Source: Marinobacter sp. X15-166B
GTDB lineage: Bacteria; Pseudomonadota; Gammaproteobacteria; Pseudomonadales; Oleiphilaceae
Assembly: GCF_001752365.1 (NCBI RefSeq)
Contig: NZ_MEIY01000001.1
Coordinates: forward strand, 3,068,247 to 3,132,246
DNA length: 64,000 bases
Direction of reading: 5' to 3'
Part shown: positions 25,127 to 34,745 of the stretch, piece after piece
Position numbering within the stretch: the stretch's first letter is position 1
Layout of the letters: the number at the start of each line of letters is the position of its first letter
Translations under genes and position numbers: made by a program
Notes under the pieces: model-generated
What the model was told of the DNA's origin: nothing
The model's input: only the letters and a program-made list of their open reading frames with translations
Databases searched by the model: none

Positions 25127-27327
25127 GCCCAACCGAACCGGCGAGCATCCGGCGGGAGCAATCTGCCCTGCGCAGCACCGCCTCACTCCTGGCGTTGCTG
25201 GATGAATGGGTGGCCATGGGGTGGTTGCGTTCACTGGACGCGGCACTGGTGCGATTTCTGGACCAGCAGTCACGGGAGGCAGACGCACCGGCACCTCCGT
25301 TGTTGTTGCTGGCCATTGCGCTGGCGTCCCATCAGCTCGGCCGCGGTCATGTCTGCCTCGATCTGATGCTGATGGAAGCGTCGGGGTTTAACGACAGTCT
25401 GTCGCTGCCGCCGGAAGATGAAAGCGCGCCAGACCGGCGCCTGCTGCCCTCGGATGTGCTGGCGGAAGTGACCGGGGCGGATTGGGAGCATGCCCTGACC
25501 CATGATCTGCTGGTGGCCGATGGGACACTTCCCACCCCGGACTCTGCCAATACCCCGCTGGTGCGCAAGGGGTTGCGTCTGTATCTGCGTCGCTACTGGA
25601 ATTACGAACAGCAGGTCTTTGCGCGGATGACCGCGAGGCTGAACGCATTGCCCGCCATGGTCGCCGCCGACAGTGCCCGGTCCAGGCAGCTGCAGCAGGT
25701 GCTGGCCCGGTTGTTTCCGTCTTTACCGGCAGACGCCGGCCCCGACTGGCAGCGGATCGCCTGTGCCAGTGCGGCCCGGCATCAGTTCAGCATCATCACC
25801 GGAGGGCCGGGGACCGGCAAAACCACCACGGTGATCAAACTGCTGGCGGCGCTGCAAAGTGTTACCCTGGACACTCACCAGGGGCGGCCGTTGCGCATCC
25901 GGCTGGCGGCGCCTACCGGCAAAGCCGCCGCCCGGTTGAACGAATCCATCACCGGCGCGGTCGCCGGTCTGAATCTGGAGGGGCTGGCGGATGCCGCCCG
26001 ACTGCGGACGGCCATTCCGACGGAAGTAACCACCTTGCACCGATTGCTGGGCAGTATCCCGGGCTCACGGCAATTCCGGCACCACCGGGACAACCCGCTG
26101 GTGGTGGACGTGTTGGTGGTGGACGAGGCTTCCATGGTGGACCTGGAGATGATGGCGCGCATGCTGGATGCCCTGCCGGCACAATCCCGGCTGATTTTGC
26201 TGGGTGATAAAGACCAGCTTGCGTCCGTCGACGCCGGCGCTGTGTTGGGAGAATTGTGCCAGCGTGCGGCGCAGGGGCACTACACCCGGGGCACCGCAGA
26301 CTGGTTGGAGGAGATCACCGGCTGCCGGCTGCCGGAGAAGTTTGTCGATGCTCGCGGTATGGCGCTGGATCAGGCCGTTACCATGCTGCGCACCAGTCAC
26401 CGCTTCGGCGCAGACAGCGGTATCGGCAAGTTGTCGCAGACGGTCAATCAGGCGTCCGCGGCCACCGTGGCGCAGCAGGTTCGGGATGTTTTGTCGGCCG
26501 GATACGCTGATCTGGCGTATGTTGCCCTGCCGTATGCTGCTGCCACGGCCGTGATCAGCCAGCATTGCCTGTCTGGCGGCGCGGGCCGGTTTCCCAACGG
26601 CGGTGAAAACCGCGTCAGTGCCCAGGGTGCCATTGACGCGCCCTGCGGGTACCGCCATTACCTGACGACGATGAAGAACACCCGTCCGCTGCTCAGTGCA
26701 CCCAAACGCGATTGGGATGCGTGGGGCGCGGCGGTGTTGAAGGCGTACAATCATTTTCAGCTGCTGACCGCATTACGGCGCGGCCCTTACGGGGTGGAAG
26801 GGCTGAACCAGACCGTCATCGAGGCTTTGTACCGGGCCCGGCTGATCCCCCAGACCACCGGCTGGTTTCCCGGCCGTCCGGTATTGGTCACTCGAAACGA
26901 CTACAGTCTGGGGCTGATGAACGGCGATATTGGCATCGCACTGAAAATTCCGGCCTGGCAATGGGTCGACGGGCATCCGGTGGTGCGTGATGACAGCGAG
27001 GTTATCCGGGTGGCGTTTCCTGCGGGTGACGGTTCCGGAGGGGTGCGCTGGGTGTTGCCCAGCCGGCTGCACAGTGTGGAAACGGTCTACGCCATGACGG
27101 TGCATAAATCCCAGGGGTCTGAATTCATCCATACCTGCATGGTGTTGCCAGAACGCATCAACCCGGTGCTGACCCGGGAACTGGTCTACACCGGGATCAC
27201 CCGCGCCAGATACTGGTTCAGCCTGCTGGTGGCGGACAACCGGGTGCTGGATCAGGCACTGGCCAGAACGGTGAACCGCACGTCGGGGCTGGGTGAGTTG
27301 ATGTTCGGTGGGGCATCAGCGCAGTGA
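25123..27327 (+). CDS. recD: exodeoxyribonuclease V subunit alpha (RecD)
   Basis: 734 aa. Walker A IITGGPGTGKTTTVIKL (about residues 224-240), motif II VLVVDEASMVDLEMM, motif III RLILLGDKDQLASVDAGAV and the C-terminal MTVHKSQGSEF motif of SF1B 5'-3' helicases are all present. The N-terminal domain that contacts RecBC is also present, so this is RecBCD-type RecD and not the stand-alone RecD2. The end overlaps the convergent LapG-like gene by 12 nt. RecBCD here gives repair plus a barrier to linear foreign DNA. Confidence 0.95.
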   Translation: MSPTEPASIRREQSALRSTASLLALLDEWVAMGWLRSLDAALVRFLDQQSREADAPAPPLLLLAIALASHQLGRGHVCLDLMLMEASGFNDSLSLPPEDESAPDRRLLPSDVLAEVTGADWEHALTHDLLVADGTLPTPDSANTPLVRKGLRLYLRRYWNYEQQVFARMTARLNALPAMVAADSARSRQLQQVLARLFPSLPADAGPDWQRIACASAARHQFSIITGGPGTGKTTTVIKLLAALQSVTLDTHQGRPLRIRLAAPTGKAAARLNESITGAVAGLNLEGLADAARLRTAIPTEVTTLHRLLGSIPGSRQFRHHRDNPLVVDVLVVDEASMVDLEMMARMLDALPAQSRLILLGDKDQLASVDAGAVLGELCQRAAQGHYTRGTADWLEEITGCRLPEKFVDARGMALDQAVTMLRTSHRFGADSGIGKLSQTVNQASAATVAQQVRDVLSAGYADLAYVALPYAAATAVISQHCLSGGAGRFPNGGENRVSAQGAIDAPCGYRHYLTTMKNTRPLLSAPKRDWDAWGAAVLKAYNHFQLLTALRRGPYGVEGLNQTVIEALYRARLIPQTTGWFPGRPVLVTRNDYSLGLMNGDIGIALKIPAWQWVDGHPVVRDDSEVIRVAFPAGDGSGGVRWVLPSRLHSVETVYAMTVHKSQGSEFIHTCMVLPERINPVLTRELVYTGITRARYWFSLLVADNRVLDQALARTVNRTSGLGELMFGGASAQ

Positions 27328-27978
27328 ATCCACCCGCAGCCGGTTATACAGATCAGTCCACCGGCTGAGCCGGTCGGCCCCGCCGAGACGCTGATGGTTC
27401 TTGTTCGCCTGGCTGAGCCAGAGACCTTCGCCGTTAAAACTGTACACTGGCTCGAGATCCGGGCGCTGGGAGGCCGGTTTGATCTCATTGATCAGATTAT
27501 CGAGGATCAGCGGGTCCGCATCGGGGGTGGGGTACCAGGCCAGCACCATATGGGCCTGATTGTATTCGAGCGCCTTGACGTAGGTGATGCGCATCTGGTC
27601 GTCCGGCACGCCCATGGACTTGAGGGTGAGGTATTTGGCAATGGAAAAGTCTTCACAATCGGCGCCGTTGGTGGCCAGCATCTCCACCGGTGTGGCCCAG
27701 TAGTCTTCCTGCCCCCAGTGTTTCAGGTCACTGATGAAGTGGACACGGTTAAAAAAGGAATTCACCAGTTTCAGCTGGCCTTCCACGGGCGCGTTTACGG
27801 CGGCGGTGTACAGGGATTGCCAGGCGATCAGCCGTTCCCGGGCCTCGCTGCCATACTCGGACTCTATCTGGGCAAGCAGGGTGTTGTTCAGTTCAAAGGC
27901 CGACAGCAGGGAGGTAACCAACAGCAAACAGAGCGGGATGGTACGAACTGGCAAGCGACGAACCCGCGGCTGTGTCAT
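27316..27978 (-). CDS. LapG-like periplasmic cysteine protease (transglutaminase-like, BTLCP)
   Basis: 220 aa. The hydrophobic N-terminus (residues 12-28) is a signal peptide or anchor. The papain-like triad of bacterial transglutaminase-like cysteine proteases is visible: Cys108 in NGADCEDFSIAKY, His143 in NQAHMVLAWY and Asp160 in PLILDNLIN, the LapG pattern. LapG cleaves the N-terminus of giant adhesins (LapA) and is held off by c-di-GMP-bound LapD; neither partner is in this window. It starts 11 bp after the gspC stop on the same strand, so it is probably co-transcribed with a secretion gene, an unexpected pairing. Confidence 0.87.
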   Translation of the reverse strand: MTQPRVRRLPVRTIPLCLLLVTSLLSAFELNNTLLAQIESEYGSEARERLIAWQSLYTAAVNAPVEGQLKLVNSFFNRVHFISDLKHWGQEDYWATPVEMLATNGADCEDFSIAKYLTLKSMGVPDDQMRITYVKALEYNQAHMVLAWYPTPDADPLILDNLINEIKPASQRPDLEPVYSFNGEGLWLSQANKNHQRLGGADRLSRWTDLYNRLRVDSLR

Positions 27979-27988
27979 GGTGCAAGCC

Positions 27989-28651
27989 TCAGTTGCTGTT
28001 GTTTCGCAAACGTTGGCGCAGTTCATCGAGTCGTTGCCGGATTTCTTCCCGGCGTTGGTCGCTGCCCACAGGGGCGGCGGGGCGCTGCACGGCGGCCGGG
28101 CTTGCAGCTGGCGCCGGTTGCCGGACGGGTAAACCGGCCTCTCGTTGTTGCTGGGTTACCGACAGGGTCAGCCCACGGCGATTGTCATCGTCGGGGAAAT
28201 ACAGGTTTTCCAGTTTGCCGGATCGGTCAATGACCACCCGACTGGCATGCACGGCACGCAAGATGGCGTTACCCGGGAGTTCGTGGCCGACCAGATAGAC
28301 TTCCGTATTGCCCCGGTCGTCTTCGATCAGCGCACTGCCTGGAAAGTCCCCTTCGGTGGCCAGCACCCCGCGCAACGACAGCCGCAGGTTGGTTGGCGGC
28401 AGGTTTTCGGTGTTGACGGCGGTTTCCGGGGGGGCGCTGGTGGCGGTGCCGAACAGGGGCACTTCCGCCCACCGGATGGCGGGAGGGGGGCTTACCGGCG
28501 GAACGACCCTGGCGGTGTGTCCGTTAACCCCGGGGGGCGTCAGGAGAGCGCCCTGCCACCACAGATAGCCCTGCCAGCCCAGGGTCGCGACCATGGCAAC
28601 TGCTAGCAGGGCCGCCATCAGGGCGGGGATTCTGGCGTCGATAACCGGCAT
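27989..28651 (-). CDS. gspC: type II secretion system protein C (GspC)
   Basis: 220 aa with one N-terminal transmembrane segment (ALMAALLAVAMVATLGWQGYLWW) and then the homology region: VPLFGTA, LRLSLRGVLATEGDFPGSALIEDD and VYLVGHELPGNAILRAVHASRVVIDR. This fits GspC, which links the inner-membrane platform to the GspD secretin. The C-terminus is a Pro/Ala-rich linker plus a short coiled coil (RREEIRQRLDELRQRLR) instead of a PDZ domain. It is transcribed away from gspE and followed by the lapG-like gene. The gspD gene, usually next to gspC, is absent here. Confidence 0.87.
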   Translation of the reverse strand: MPVIDARIPALMAALLAVAMVATLGWQGYLWWQGALLTPPGVNGHTARVVPPVSPPPAIRWAEVPLFGTATSAPPETAVNTENLPPTNLRLSLRGVLATEGDFPGSALIEDDRGNTEVYLVGHELPGNAILRAVHASRVVIDRSGKLENLYFPDDDNRRGLTLSVTQQQREAGLPVRQPAPAASPAAVQRPAAPVGSDQRREEIRQRLDELRQRLRNNSN

Positions 28652-28840
28652 TATGATCCTTGAATTTCGTGCAAAAGCAGCATCTGGTCAAACATTTAGG
28701 GGGATTCCCCGGCTCGCAGTATAGTGTATAGAATTATCCGGTGGTTCTGTATCCTGTGGTAAGTTATGAGCGCGGATCGCATGACCTGAAACACAGGGTG
28801 CAGTCGATAACAAAAGTAATTGATTGAGCGAGAGTCCAGC

Positions 28841-30349
28841 TTGAATCCAGATACCGACATTCATGAGCGAACTGCGTCTGTAGAGCGATTGCCGTTCGCG
28901 TTTGCCAAGCGCAATGGGGTGATACTCACCCGGGATGACCACAACCAGCCGGTGGTGCTGGTGCGCCCGGGGGCCGGTCACGCCGCATTGGCCGAGGCCA
29001 ACCGGATCAGTGGCGGGCGGGCCAGATTTACCACCATCGACCCCGAAGAATTCGACGCCGCGCTGAACACGGCGTATCAGAATGATTCGGCCGAAGCCAT
29101 GCAAATGGTGGAAGGCATCGGTGACGATATGGATCTGGCGTCTCTGGCTGACTCGGTGCCGGAAACCGAGGACCTGCTGGAGCAGGAAGACGATGCCCCG
29201 ATCATCCGTCTGATCAACGCCATACTCACGGAAGCGGTCAAAACCGGGGCCTCCGACGTGCACATTGAAACCTATGAGAAACGTCTGGTGGTGCGTTTCC
29301 GGGTGGATGGGGTGTTGCGCGAAGTGGTTCAGCCCAAGCGGGCGCTGGCGCCTTTATTGGTGTCCCGCATCAAGGTGATGGCAAGGCTGGATATTGCCGA
29401 GAAACGGGTCCCACAGGATGGCCGGATTGCCCTGCGGGTGGCCGGGCGTGAAGTGGATCTGCGGGTATCCACCATGCCTTCGGCCAACGGGGAACGGGTG
29501 GTATTGCGCCTGCTCGACAAACAGGCGGGAGCGATTCGGCTGGAGTCGCTGGGCATGTCTGCTGCGGATCTCGCCATTCTGCGTAAACTCATTCACCGTC
29601 CCTATGGCATTCTGCTGGTGACCGGGCCTACCGGTTCCGGTAAGTCCACCACCCTGTATGCGGCGCTGCAGGAGATCAACGACCGCAGCCGTAACATTCT
29701 CACCGTGGAAGACCCCATTGAGTACAACCTGCCGGGTATTGGTCAGACTCAGGTGAACACTAAAGTGGATATGACCTTTGCCCGGGGGCTGCGGGCCATC
29801 CTGCGTCAGGACCCGGATGTGGTGATGATTGGTGAAATCCGGGATCTGGAGACCGCCGAAATTTCGGTGCAGGCCAGTCTGACCGGTCACATGGTGCTGT
29901 CGACATTGCACACCAACACCGCCGTGGGTGCGATTACCCGGTTAATGGACATGGGCATTGAGCCTTTTCTGATTTCGTCCAGTCTGGTGGGCATCATTGC
30001 CCAGCGTCTGGTGCGGGTGTTGTGCACGGAATGCAAGGAGGCGTACACGCCCACCGCCGAACAATGCGACTTCATGCAGCAGGATCCGGACAACCCGCCC
30101 ACCATATACCGCGCGGTCGGCTGCACCGGGTGCAATCAGCTGGGTTATCGTGGACGCATCGGTATTTATGAAATGGTGGAGGTGTCGGAAGAAATACGCG
30201 GGCAGATTCACCGGCGCGCGGGTGAGCTGGAGTTGGAGCATGAAGCCCGCAAATTCAGCCCCAGTATCCACACAGACGGTGTAGCTAAAATTCTCAGTGG
30301 CGTCACCTCGATAGAAGAAGTACTGCGTGTGACTTACCGGAGCCGATAA
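28841..30349 (+). CDS. gspE: type II secretion ATPase GspE
   Basis: About 502 aa from a TTG at 28841 (GAGCGAGAG upstream); a TTG at 28820 would add 7 residues, and no ATG is available near the N-terminus. It has the N1E-like domain, then TGPTGSGKSTT Walker A (about residues 260-270), the Asp box IEYNLPGIGQTQVN, Walker B DPDVVMIGEIRD and the His box LTGHMVLSTLHTN. The GspE zinc-binding tetracysteine is visible as CTEC (about 394) and CTGC (about 427). It powers pseudopilus assembly on the cytoplasmic face. First gene of gspEFGHIJKLM. Confidence 0.95.
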   Translation: MNPDTDIHERTASVERLPFAFAKRNGVILTRDDHNQPVVLVRPGAGHAALAEANRISGGRARFTTIDPEEFDAALNTAYQNDSAEAMQMVEGIGDDMDLASLADSVPETEDLLEQEDDAPIIRLINAILTEAVKTGASDVHIETYEKRLVVRFRVDGVLREVVQPKRALAPLLVSRIKVMARLDIAEKRVPQDGRIALRVAGREVDLRVSTMPSANGERVVLRLLDKQAGAIRLESLGMSAADLAILRKLIHRPYGILLVTGPTGSGKSTTLYAALQEINDRSRNILTVEDPIEYNLPGIGQTQVNTKVDMTFARGLRAILRQDPDVVMIGEIRDLETAEISVQASLTGHMVLSTLHTNTAVGAITRLMDMGIEPFLISSSLVGIIAQRLVRVLCTECKEAYTPTAEQCDFMQQDPDNPPTIYRAVGCTGCNQLGYRGRIGIYEMVEVSEEIRGQIHRRAGELELEHEARKFSPSIHTDGVAKILSGVTSIEEVLRVTYRSR

Positions 30350-30354
30350 CATCA

Positions 30355-31566
30355 ATGCCAGCATTCGATTACAAAGCACTGGATCTTAAGGGTCGGCAAA
30401 AACGGGGGGTCATTGAAGCCGACAGCGCGCGGGCGGTGCGTCAGGCGTTGCGCGATCAGGGCCTGGCGCCCCTGTCGGTCGAGCAGGCGCGGGAACGTAC
30501 CTCCCGCACCCGCCTGTTGAGCAGCCGTGGCAGTCTGGGTGCGGCGGATCTGGCGTTGATCACCCGCCAGTTGGCCACCCTGATCCAGGCCGGTATCCCC
30601 ATAGAACAAGCCTTGTCGGCGGCCGCCCAACAAACGGACAAACCGCGCATCAAAAGCATGATGATTGCGGTGCGCTCCAAAGTGTTGGAGGGTTACACTC
30701 TGGCGGACAGTCTGGGAGACTTTCCCCGGGCCTTTCCTCGCCTGTACCGCTCAACGGTGGCGGCAGGAGAACACGCCGGACACCTGGATCTGGTACTCAA
30801 CCGGCTGGCGGATTACACCGAAAACCGCCAGGAAGCGCGTCAGAAAATACAGCTGGCGGCCATATACCCCATTATTCTCAGTGTGGTAGCCATTGCCATC
30901 GTGATTTTCTTGCTGACCTACGTGGTGCCGGACATTATCGCCGTGTTTGTCAAACAGGGGCAGGAATTGCCCGCCCTGACGGCGGCCATGCTGGCAGTCT
31001 CCGACTTCCTGAGCAATTACGGGGTGTACCTGCTGGCAGTGTTGCTGCTGCTGCTGGTCGCTTGCCAGTACGCCTTGCGCCGGCCCGCCAACCGACTGTG
31101 GTTCCACCGGAAGTTGCTGAACATGCCACCGTTCTCGGGTATGGTGCGCGGGGTCAATACCGCCCGCTATGCCAGTACCTTGAGTATCCTGACCACCAGC
31201 GGTGTGCCTCTGGTAGAGGCGATGAAAATAGCCGGTGAGGTGCTGTCCAACGATTTCCTTCGGCAGGAGCTGCGGGGCGCGGCCCAGAAGGTGAGCGAAG
31301 GGGGCTCCTTACACCGTTCGCTTGATCAGACCGGCTACTTCCCGCCAATGATGCTGCACATGATCGCCAGTGGCGAGGCCAGCGGTGAGCTGGACAGTAT
31401 GCTGGAGCGCACCGCACGCATGCAGGAAAACACCCTGCAAGCCAAAATAGCGGCGCTTGTGGGTCTGTTCGAACCGATGATGTTGCTGGTTATGGGGGTG
31501 GTGGTGCTCATTATTGTGCTGGCGATCATGCTGCCCATATTGAATATGAGTAACCTTGTCGGTTAA
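30355..31566 (+). CDS. gspF: type II secretion inner-membrane platform protein GspF
   Basis: 403 aa. The N-terminal MPAFDYKALDLKGRQKRGVIEAD is the classic GspF opening. Two T2SSF domains follow, each with the pattern LITRQLATLIQAGIPIEQAL and ARYASTLSILTTSGVPLVEAM, and three transmembrane segments (about residues 165-195, 215-240 and 370-400). It is the polytopic platform protein that couples GspE to pilin assembly. It starts 5 nt after gspE. Confidence 0.95.
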   Translation: MPAFDYKALDLKGRQKRGVIEADSARAVRQALRDQGLAPLSVEQARERTSRTRLLSSRGSLGAADLALITRQLATLIQAGIPIEQALSAAAQQTDKPRIKSMMIAVRSKVLEGYTLADSLGDFPRAFPRLYRSTVAAGEHAGHLDLVLNRLADYTENRQEARQKIQLAAIYPIILSVVAIAIVIFLLTYVVPDIIAVFVKQGQELPALTAAMLAVSDFLSNYGVYLLAVLLLLLVACQYALRRPANRLWFHRKLLNMPPFSGMVRGVNTARYASTLSILTTSGVPLVEAMKIAGEVLSNDFLRQELRGAAQKVSEGGSLHRSLDQTGYFPPMMLHMIASGEASGELDSMLERTARMQENTLQAKIAALVGLFEPMMLLVMGVVVLIIVLAIMLPILNMSNLVG

Positions 31567-31601
31567 CCGAATGATTTTATGCAATAAACGAGACACCTAC
31601 G

Positions 31602-32054
31602 ATGACTAATATCAAGCATAGCTATAAGTACGCCCACCGCGGTTTTACCCTGATTGAGATCATGGTGGTGATGGTTATTCTCGGCTTACTGGTAGCAATC
31701 GTTGCACCGAATATTATGGGGCGCAGCGACCAGGCCAAAGTAACCGTAAGCAAAACCCAGATGCGCAACATCGCCAACGCCCTGGATCTGTACCGGCTGG
31801 ATAACAGTCACTACCCGTCAACCCAGCAGGGCCTGGAAGCCCTGGTCAGACGTCCCAGTGGCAACCCGGAACCCAAAAACTGGAATCCGGATGGCTACCT
31901 CAAAAGCGTCCCCGAGGATGCCTGGGGGAACCCCTACCAGTACATCAGCCCCGGGGTGGAAGGCCCTTATGACTTGTACTCTTACGGCTCCGATGGCCGT
32001 GAAGGTGGCGAGGGTGATGCGGCGGATATCAGTATCTGGCAGATTCAAAACTGA
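31602..32054 (+). CDS. gspG: major pseudopilin GspG
   Basis: 150 aa. RGFTLIEIMVVMVILGLLVAIVAP is the prepilin cleavage and hydrophobic segment, with cleavage after the Gly before FTLIE and the conserved Glu at +5. The C-terminal part has YRLDNSHYPSTQQGLEALV, WNPDGYLKSVPEDAWGNPYQY and GREGGEGDAADISIW, the GspG calcium loop. It is the main subunit of the pseudopilus piston and needs the prepilin peptidase GspO/PilD, which is not in this window. Confidence 0.96.
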   Translation: MTNIKHSYKYAHRGFTLIEIMVVMVILGLLVAIVAPNIMGRSDQAKVTVSKTQMRNIANALDLYRLDNSHYPSTQQGLEALVRRPSGNPEPKNWNPDGYLKSVPEDAWGNPYQYISPGVEGPYDLYSYGSDGREGGEGDAADISIWQIQN

Positions 32055-32059
32055 CCCCG

Positions 32060-32593
32060 ATGAGCGCGTCTCCACGGACCCATGGGGGCTTTACCCTGAT
32101 CGAAATTTTGGTCGTGCTGGTGGTGGTCGGCTTACTGGCGGCCTTGGCGGTCGCTAATCTGGGGGGCAGTGCCCAGAACCGGGAATGGGAGAACGAGGTC
32201 CGGGAGATTTACCTGCTTATGCAGACTGCGGCGGAACAGGCCATTCTGAATAACGAGGAGCTGGGTTGGCTGCTCGAAGGCAACAGTTATCGTTTTGTGC
32301 GGTTCGATGACCAGGCCACGCGCTGGGAAAAAGCGCAGGAGCGGTTGTTCCGGCCCCGCAGCCTGCCTGAGTGGCTGGTATTGACCCCGCAGGTGGAAAG
32401 CGGCCTGCCAAGGCTGACCACCCGCGAATCCACCCTGCGCCCCGATGTGGTGTTTTTTTCCAGTGGTGAAACCACCCCCTTTGAGTTGCAGGCCACGGTG
32501 GGTCGGGACACCAGCCGGGTACATCGCATTGTCGCTGACGGGATCGGCGGACTGGAATGGCTCAAACCGGGTGATGACGAGGCCGACCGGTGA
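32060..32593 (+). CDS. gspH: minor pseudopilin GspH
   Basis: 177 aa. HGGFTLIEILVVLVVVGLLAALAV gives the prepilin signal with Glu+5. The rest is the GspH/FimT-type beta domain (for example WENEVREIYLLMQTAAEQAIL). It starts 5 nt after gspG, and its stop overlaps the GTG start of gspI by 4 nt, so it is coupled to the minor pseudopilin block that forms the pseudopilus tip. Confidence 0.92.
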   Translation: MSASPRTHGGFTLIEILVVLVVVGLLAALAVANLGGSAQNREWENEVREIYLLMQTAAEQAILNNEELGWLLEGNSYRFVRFDDQATRWEKAQERLFRPRSLPEWLVLTPQVESGLPRLTTRESTLRPDVVFFSSGETTPFELQATVGRDTSRVHRIVADGIGGLEWLKPGDDEADR

Positions 32594-32985
32594 ATTGCAA
32601 GTACGTACTGGCTCCAGGCAAGGGATTCACGCTGATTGAAGTGCTGGTGGCCTTGCTGGTGTTCAGCCTTATCGCTTCGGCCGCATCGCAAGTGGGTAGC
32701 CAATACATCAACAGTTACCAGACCGTCCGTGACAAAACCCTGGCCGCCTGGATTGCAGAAAACCGGATGAACGAGCTGCGCCTTGCCGAGACATTTCCCA
32801 CCCTGTCCGAAACTTCCCGGGATCTGGATTACGGCACCGACCGCTGGCTGATTGCCACCGCAGTGAAGGGCACGCCCGAACCGAGCATTCGACGCATCGA
32901 CATCACCGTGTCCCGCTACGCGGATCTGGCGGGTGAACCAAGACCGGTGCATACCTTGTCGGGATTCATCGGAGCGCCGCCATGA
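32590..32985 (+). CDS. gspI: minor pseudopilin GspI
   Basis: 131 aa from a GTG start that overlaps the gspH stop. GKGFTLIEVLVALLVFSLIASAA is the prepilin segment, and the following AWIAENRMNELRLAE is the typical GspI block. GspI is the first of the tip complex GspI-J-K. Its stop overlaps the ATG of gspJ (ATGA). Confidence 0.93.
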   Translation: MNCKYVLAPGKGFTLIEVLVALLVFSLIASAASQVGSQYINSYQTVRDKTLAAWIAENRMNELRLAETFPTLSETSRDLDYGTDRWLIATAVKGTPEPSIRRIDITVSRYADLAGEPRPVHTLSGFIGAPP

Positions 32986-33722
32986 CCCGGCAGTCCGGAT
33001 TCACCTTGATGGAAGTACTGATCGCTGTGACCATCACCGCCGTTATCGGCCTGGGAGTGTGGCAGGTGATGTCCAGCGTCGTCCTGTCCCGGGACCGGGT
33101 CGACGAAGTGGCCGGAGAGTTCAACCGGTTACAGCAAACCTGGCTGATGATTGAGCGGGATATCGGTCAGGTGGTGAATCGTTCGGTGCGCAACATGTAC
33201 GGTGACAGCGAGCCGGCGCTCACCAGTGTGCACGGGGATTTTTCGTTGTTGCTCACCCGTCAGGGCTGGCGCAATCCTTTGGGTGAGAAACGTTCGGAAC
33301 TGCAGCGCGCGGGCTATGAGTTCACCGGCGACGAATTGCGTCGGCGCTACTGGCTGATGCTTGATCAGGGGCAGGATGACACGAGCCGCGACCAGCTGCT
33401 GCTGGGCAATGTCACGGGCTTCGACATCCGCTTTTTGAATGAAGGTCGCAGGTGGGTCTCGCAATGGCCAACGGAAGAGGCCATGAACAACGTCGGTCTG
33501 CCAGGAAGCCGCTCAGCGACGCTCAGCCTGCCCATGCCCCTGGCGGTGGAAATCACACTCACCCATGAGCGTTTCGGTGTCCTGACACGGCTGTTTACCT
33601 TGCCGAATTTCAGCAAGCGGGCCGCTCAGCGGGTTATCAGCGCTGGCAATGTGGCTCCGGTTCAGGCTCCGCCGCCGGACGAAGCCGATGCTGCCTCAGA
33701 ACCTGACGGAGCGGCACAGTGA
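32982..33722 (+). CDS. gspJ: minor pseudopilin GspJ
   Basis: 246 aa. QSGFTLMEVLIAVTITAVIGLGVW is the prepilin segment. The mature part has WLMIERDIGQVVNRSVR and YWLMLDQGQDDTSRDQLLL, typical for GspJ, which partners GspI and GspK at the pilus tip. The C-terminus carries a Pro/Ala/Asp-rich tail (APVQAPPPDEADAASEPDG), longer than usual and probably disordered. It overlaps gspK by 4 nt. Confidence 0.92.
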   Translation: MTRQSGFTLMEVLIAVTITAVIGLGVWQVMSSVVLSRDRVDEVAGEFNRLQQTWLMIERDIGQVVNRSVRNMYGDSEPALTSVHGDFSLLLTRQGWRNPLGEKRSELQRAGYEFTGDELRRRYWLMLDQGQDDTSRDQLLLGNVTGFDIRFLNEGRRWVSQWPTEEAMNNVGLPGSRSATLSLPMPLAVEITLTHERFGVLTRLFTLPNFSKRAAQRVISAGNVAPVQAPPPDEADAASEPDGAAQ

Positions 33723-34726
33723 TCAGGGTGGCGCGTACCGTGCACCGGCAGCAAGGGGTGGCACTGATCATGGTGCTCCTGGCAATGGCGCTGGTCGTTA
33801 TGCTGGTCAGTGGCATGACCCAGCAGCAGTCGGTCCGGGTATTTCGCACGGGACATTATCTTGCGCAGCAGCAAGCACTGAGTATCGCCCTCGGCAGCGA
33901 AGCCTTTGCCCAACAGGTGTTGATCAAGGATCTGGAACAGGACAAGGAAGACGGAACGCTGGTTGATAGCCCCGATGAATTCTGGAACCAGTACGCTGCA
34001 GTGCTGCCGGTTGATGACCGGGGAGTTGTTGAAGTGCAGATTGACGATCTGGGGGGGCGCATTAATCTGAATAATCTGGTCAACGCGACAACTGAAGCGC
34101 AACAGCTGACCCGCAAACGGGTCGCGCGCTTGTTGGAGCTTCTGGACATCAGCAGTGTGCACGTCGAAGCCCTGATCGACTGGGTAGATGCGGATGATCA
34201 GACCATAAACGCCTACGGTGCTGAAGACGGCGTCTATCTGCAACAGGATCCCCCTTACCGCGCGGCCAATCAACCGTTCGTTAATGTGAGTGAATTACGG
34301 TTGATTGATGGTATGACGGAAGACGCTTACCAACGGCTGTTGCCCCACGTTACCGTTGTGCCCGTGTCGGGGCTCGGGATCAATGTTAATATGGCCAGTG
34401 GGCCGGTGTTGCAGGCGCTGGATGAACGGCTGACGGCGCAGCAGGCAGCGGCTATTCTGGCTAAGAGGAAAGAGGGGCGATTTGAGAGCCTGGTGGATTT
34501 TCTGGCGTTGCCCGAGTTTGCCGGACTGGGGATGACGGCCGCGGGCTTATCCCTGCAAACTTATTTTTTCGAGGTTGTTTCACAAATAACCTATGACGAT
34601 CGTACCACGAGTCTGGTGAGCCTGATGTTTCGGAACCCCGAAGAAAACGAGGTGTTGACCGTTCAGCGGGACTCTGGCCAAAAGAACCGTATTACCAAAC
34701 AACCGTTCGCCGTTCCCGAAGGCTAA
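33719..34726 (+). CDS. gspK: minor pseudopilin GspK
   Basis: 335 aa from a GTG start overlapping the gspJ stop. RQQGVALIMVLLAMALVVML is the GspK prepilin-type segment, which lacks the usual Glu+5, as expected for this subunit. IDDLGGRINLNNLV and LIDWVDADDQTINAYGAED are conserved GspK blocks with calcium-binding residues, and a helix-hairpin-helix-like INVNMASGPVLQAL region follows. It caps the pseudopilus. Confidence 0.94.
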   Translation: MIRVARTVHRQQGVALIMVLLAMALVVMLVSGMTQQQSVRVFRTGHYLAQQQALSIALGSEAFAQQVLIKDLEQDKEDGTLVDSPDEFWNQYAAVLPVDDRGVVEVQIDDLGGRINLNNLVNATTEAQQLTRKRVARLLELLDISSVHVEALIDWVDADDQTINAYGAEDGVYLQQDPPYRAANQPFVNVSELRLIDGMTEDAYQRLLPHVTVVPVSGLGINVNMASGPVLQALDERLTAQQAAAILAKRKEGRFESLVDFLALPEFAGLGMTAAGLSLQTYFFEVVSQITYDDRTTSLVSLMFRNPEENEVLTVQRDSGQKNRITKQPFAVPEG

Positions 34727-34745
34727 TCCAAGGACATTCATCCCT

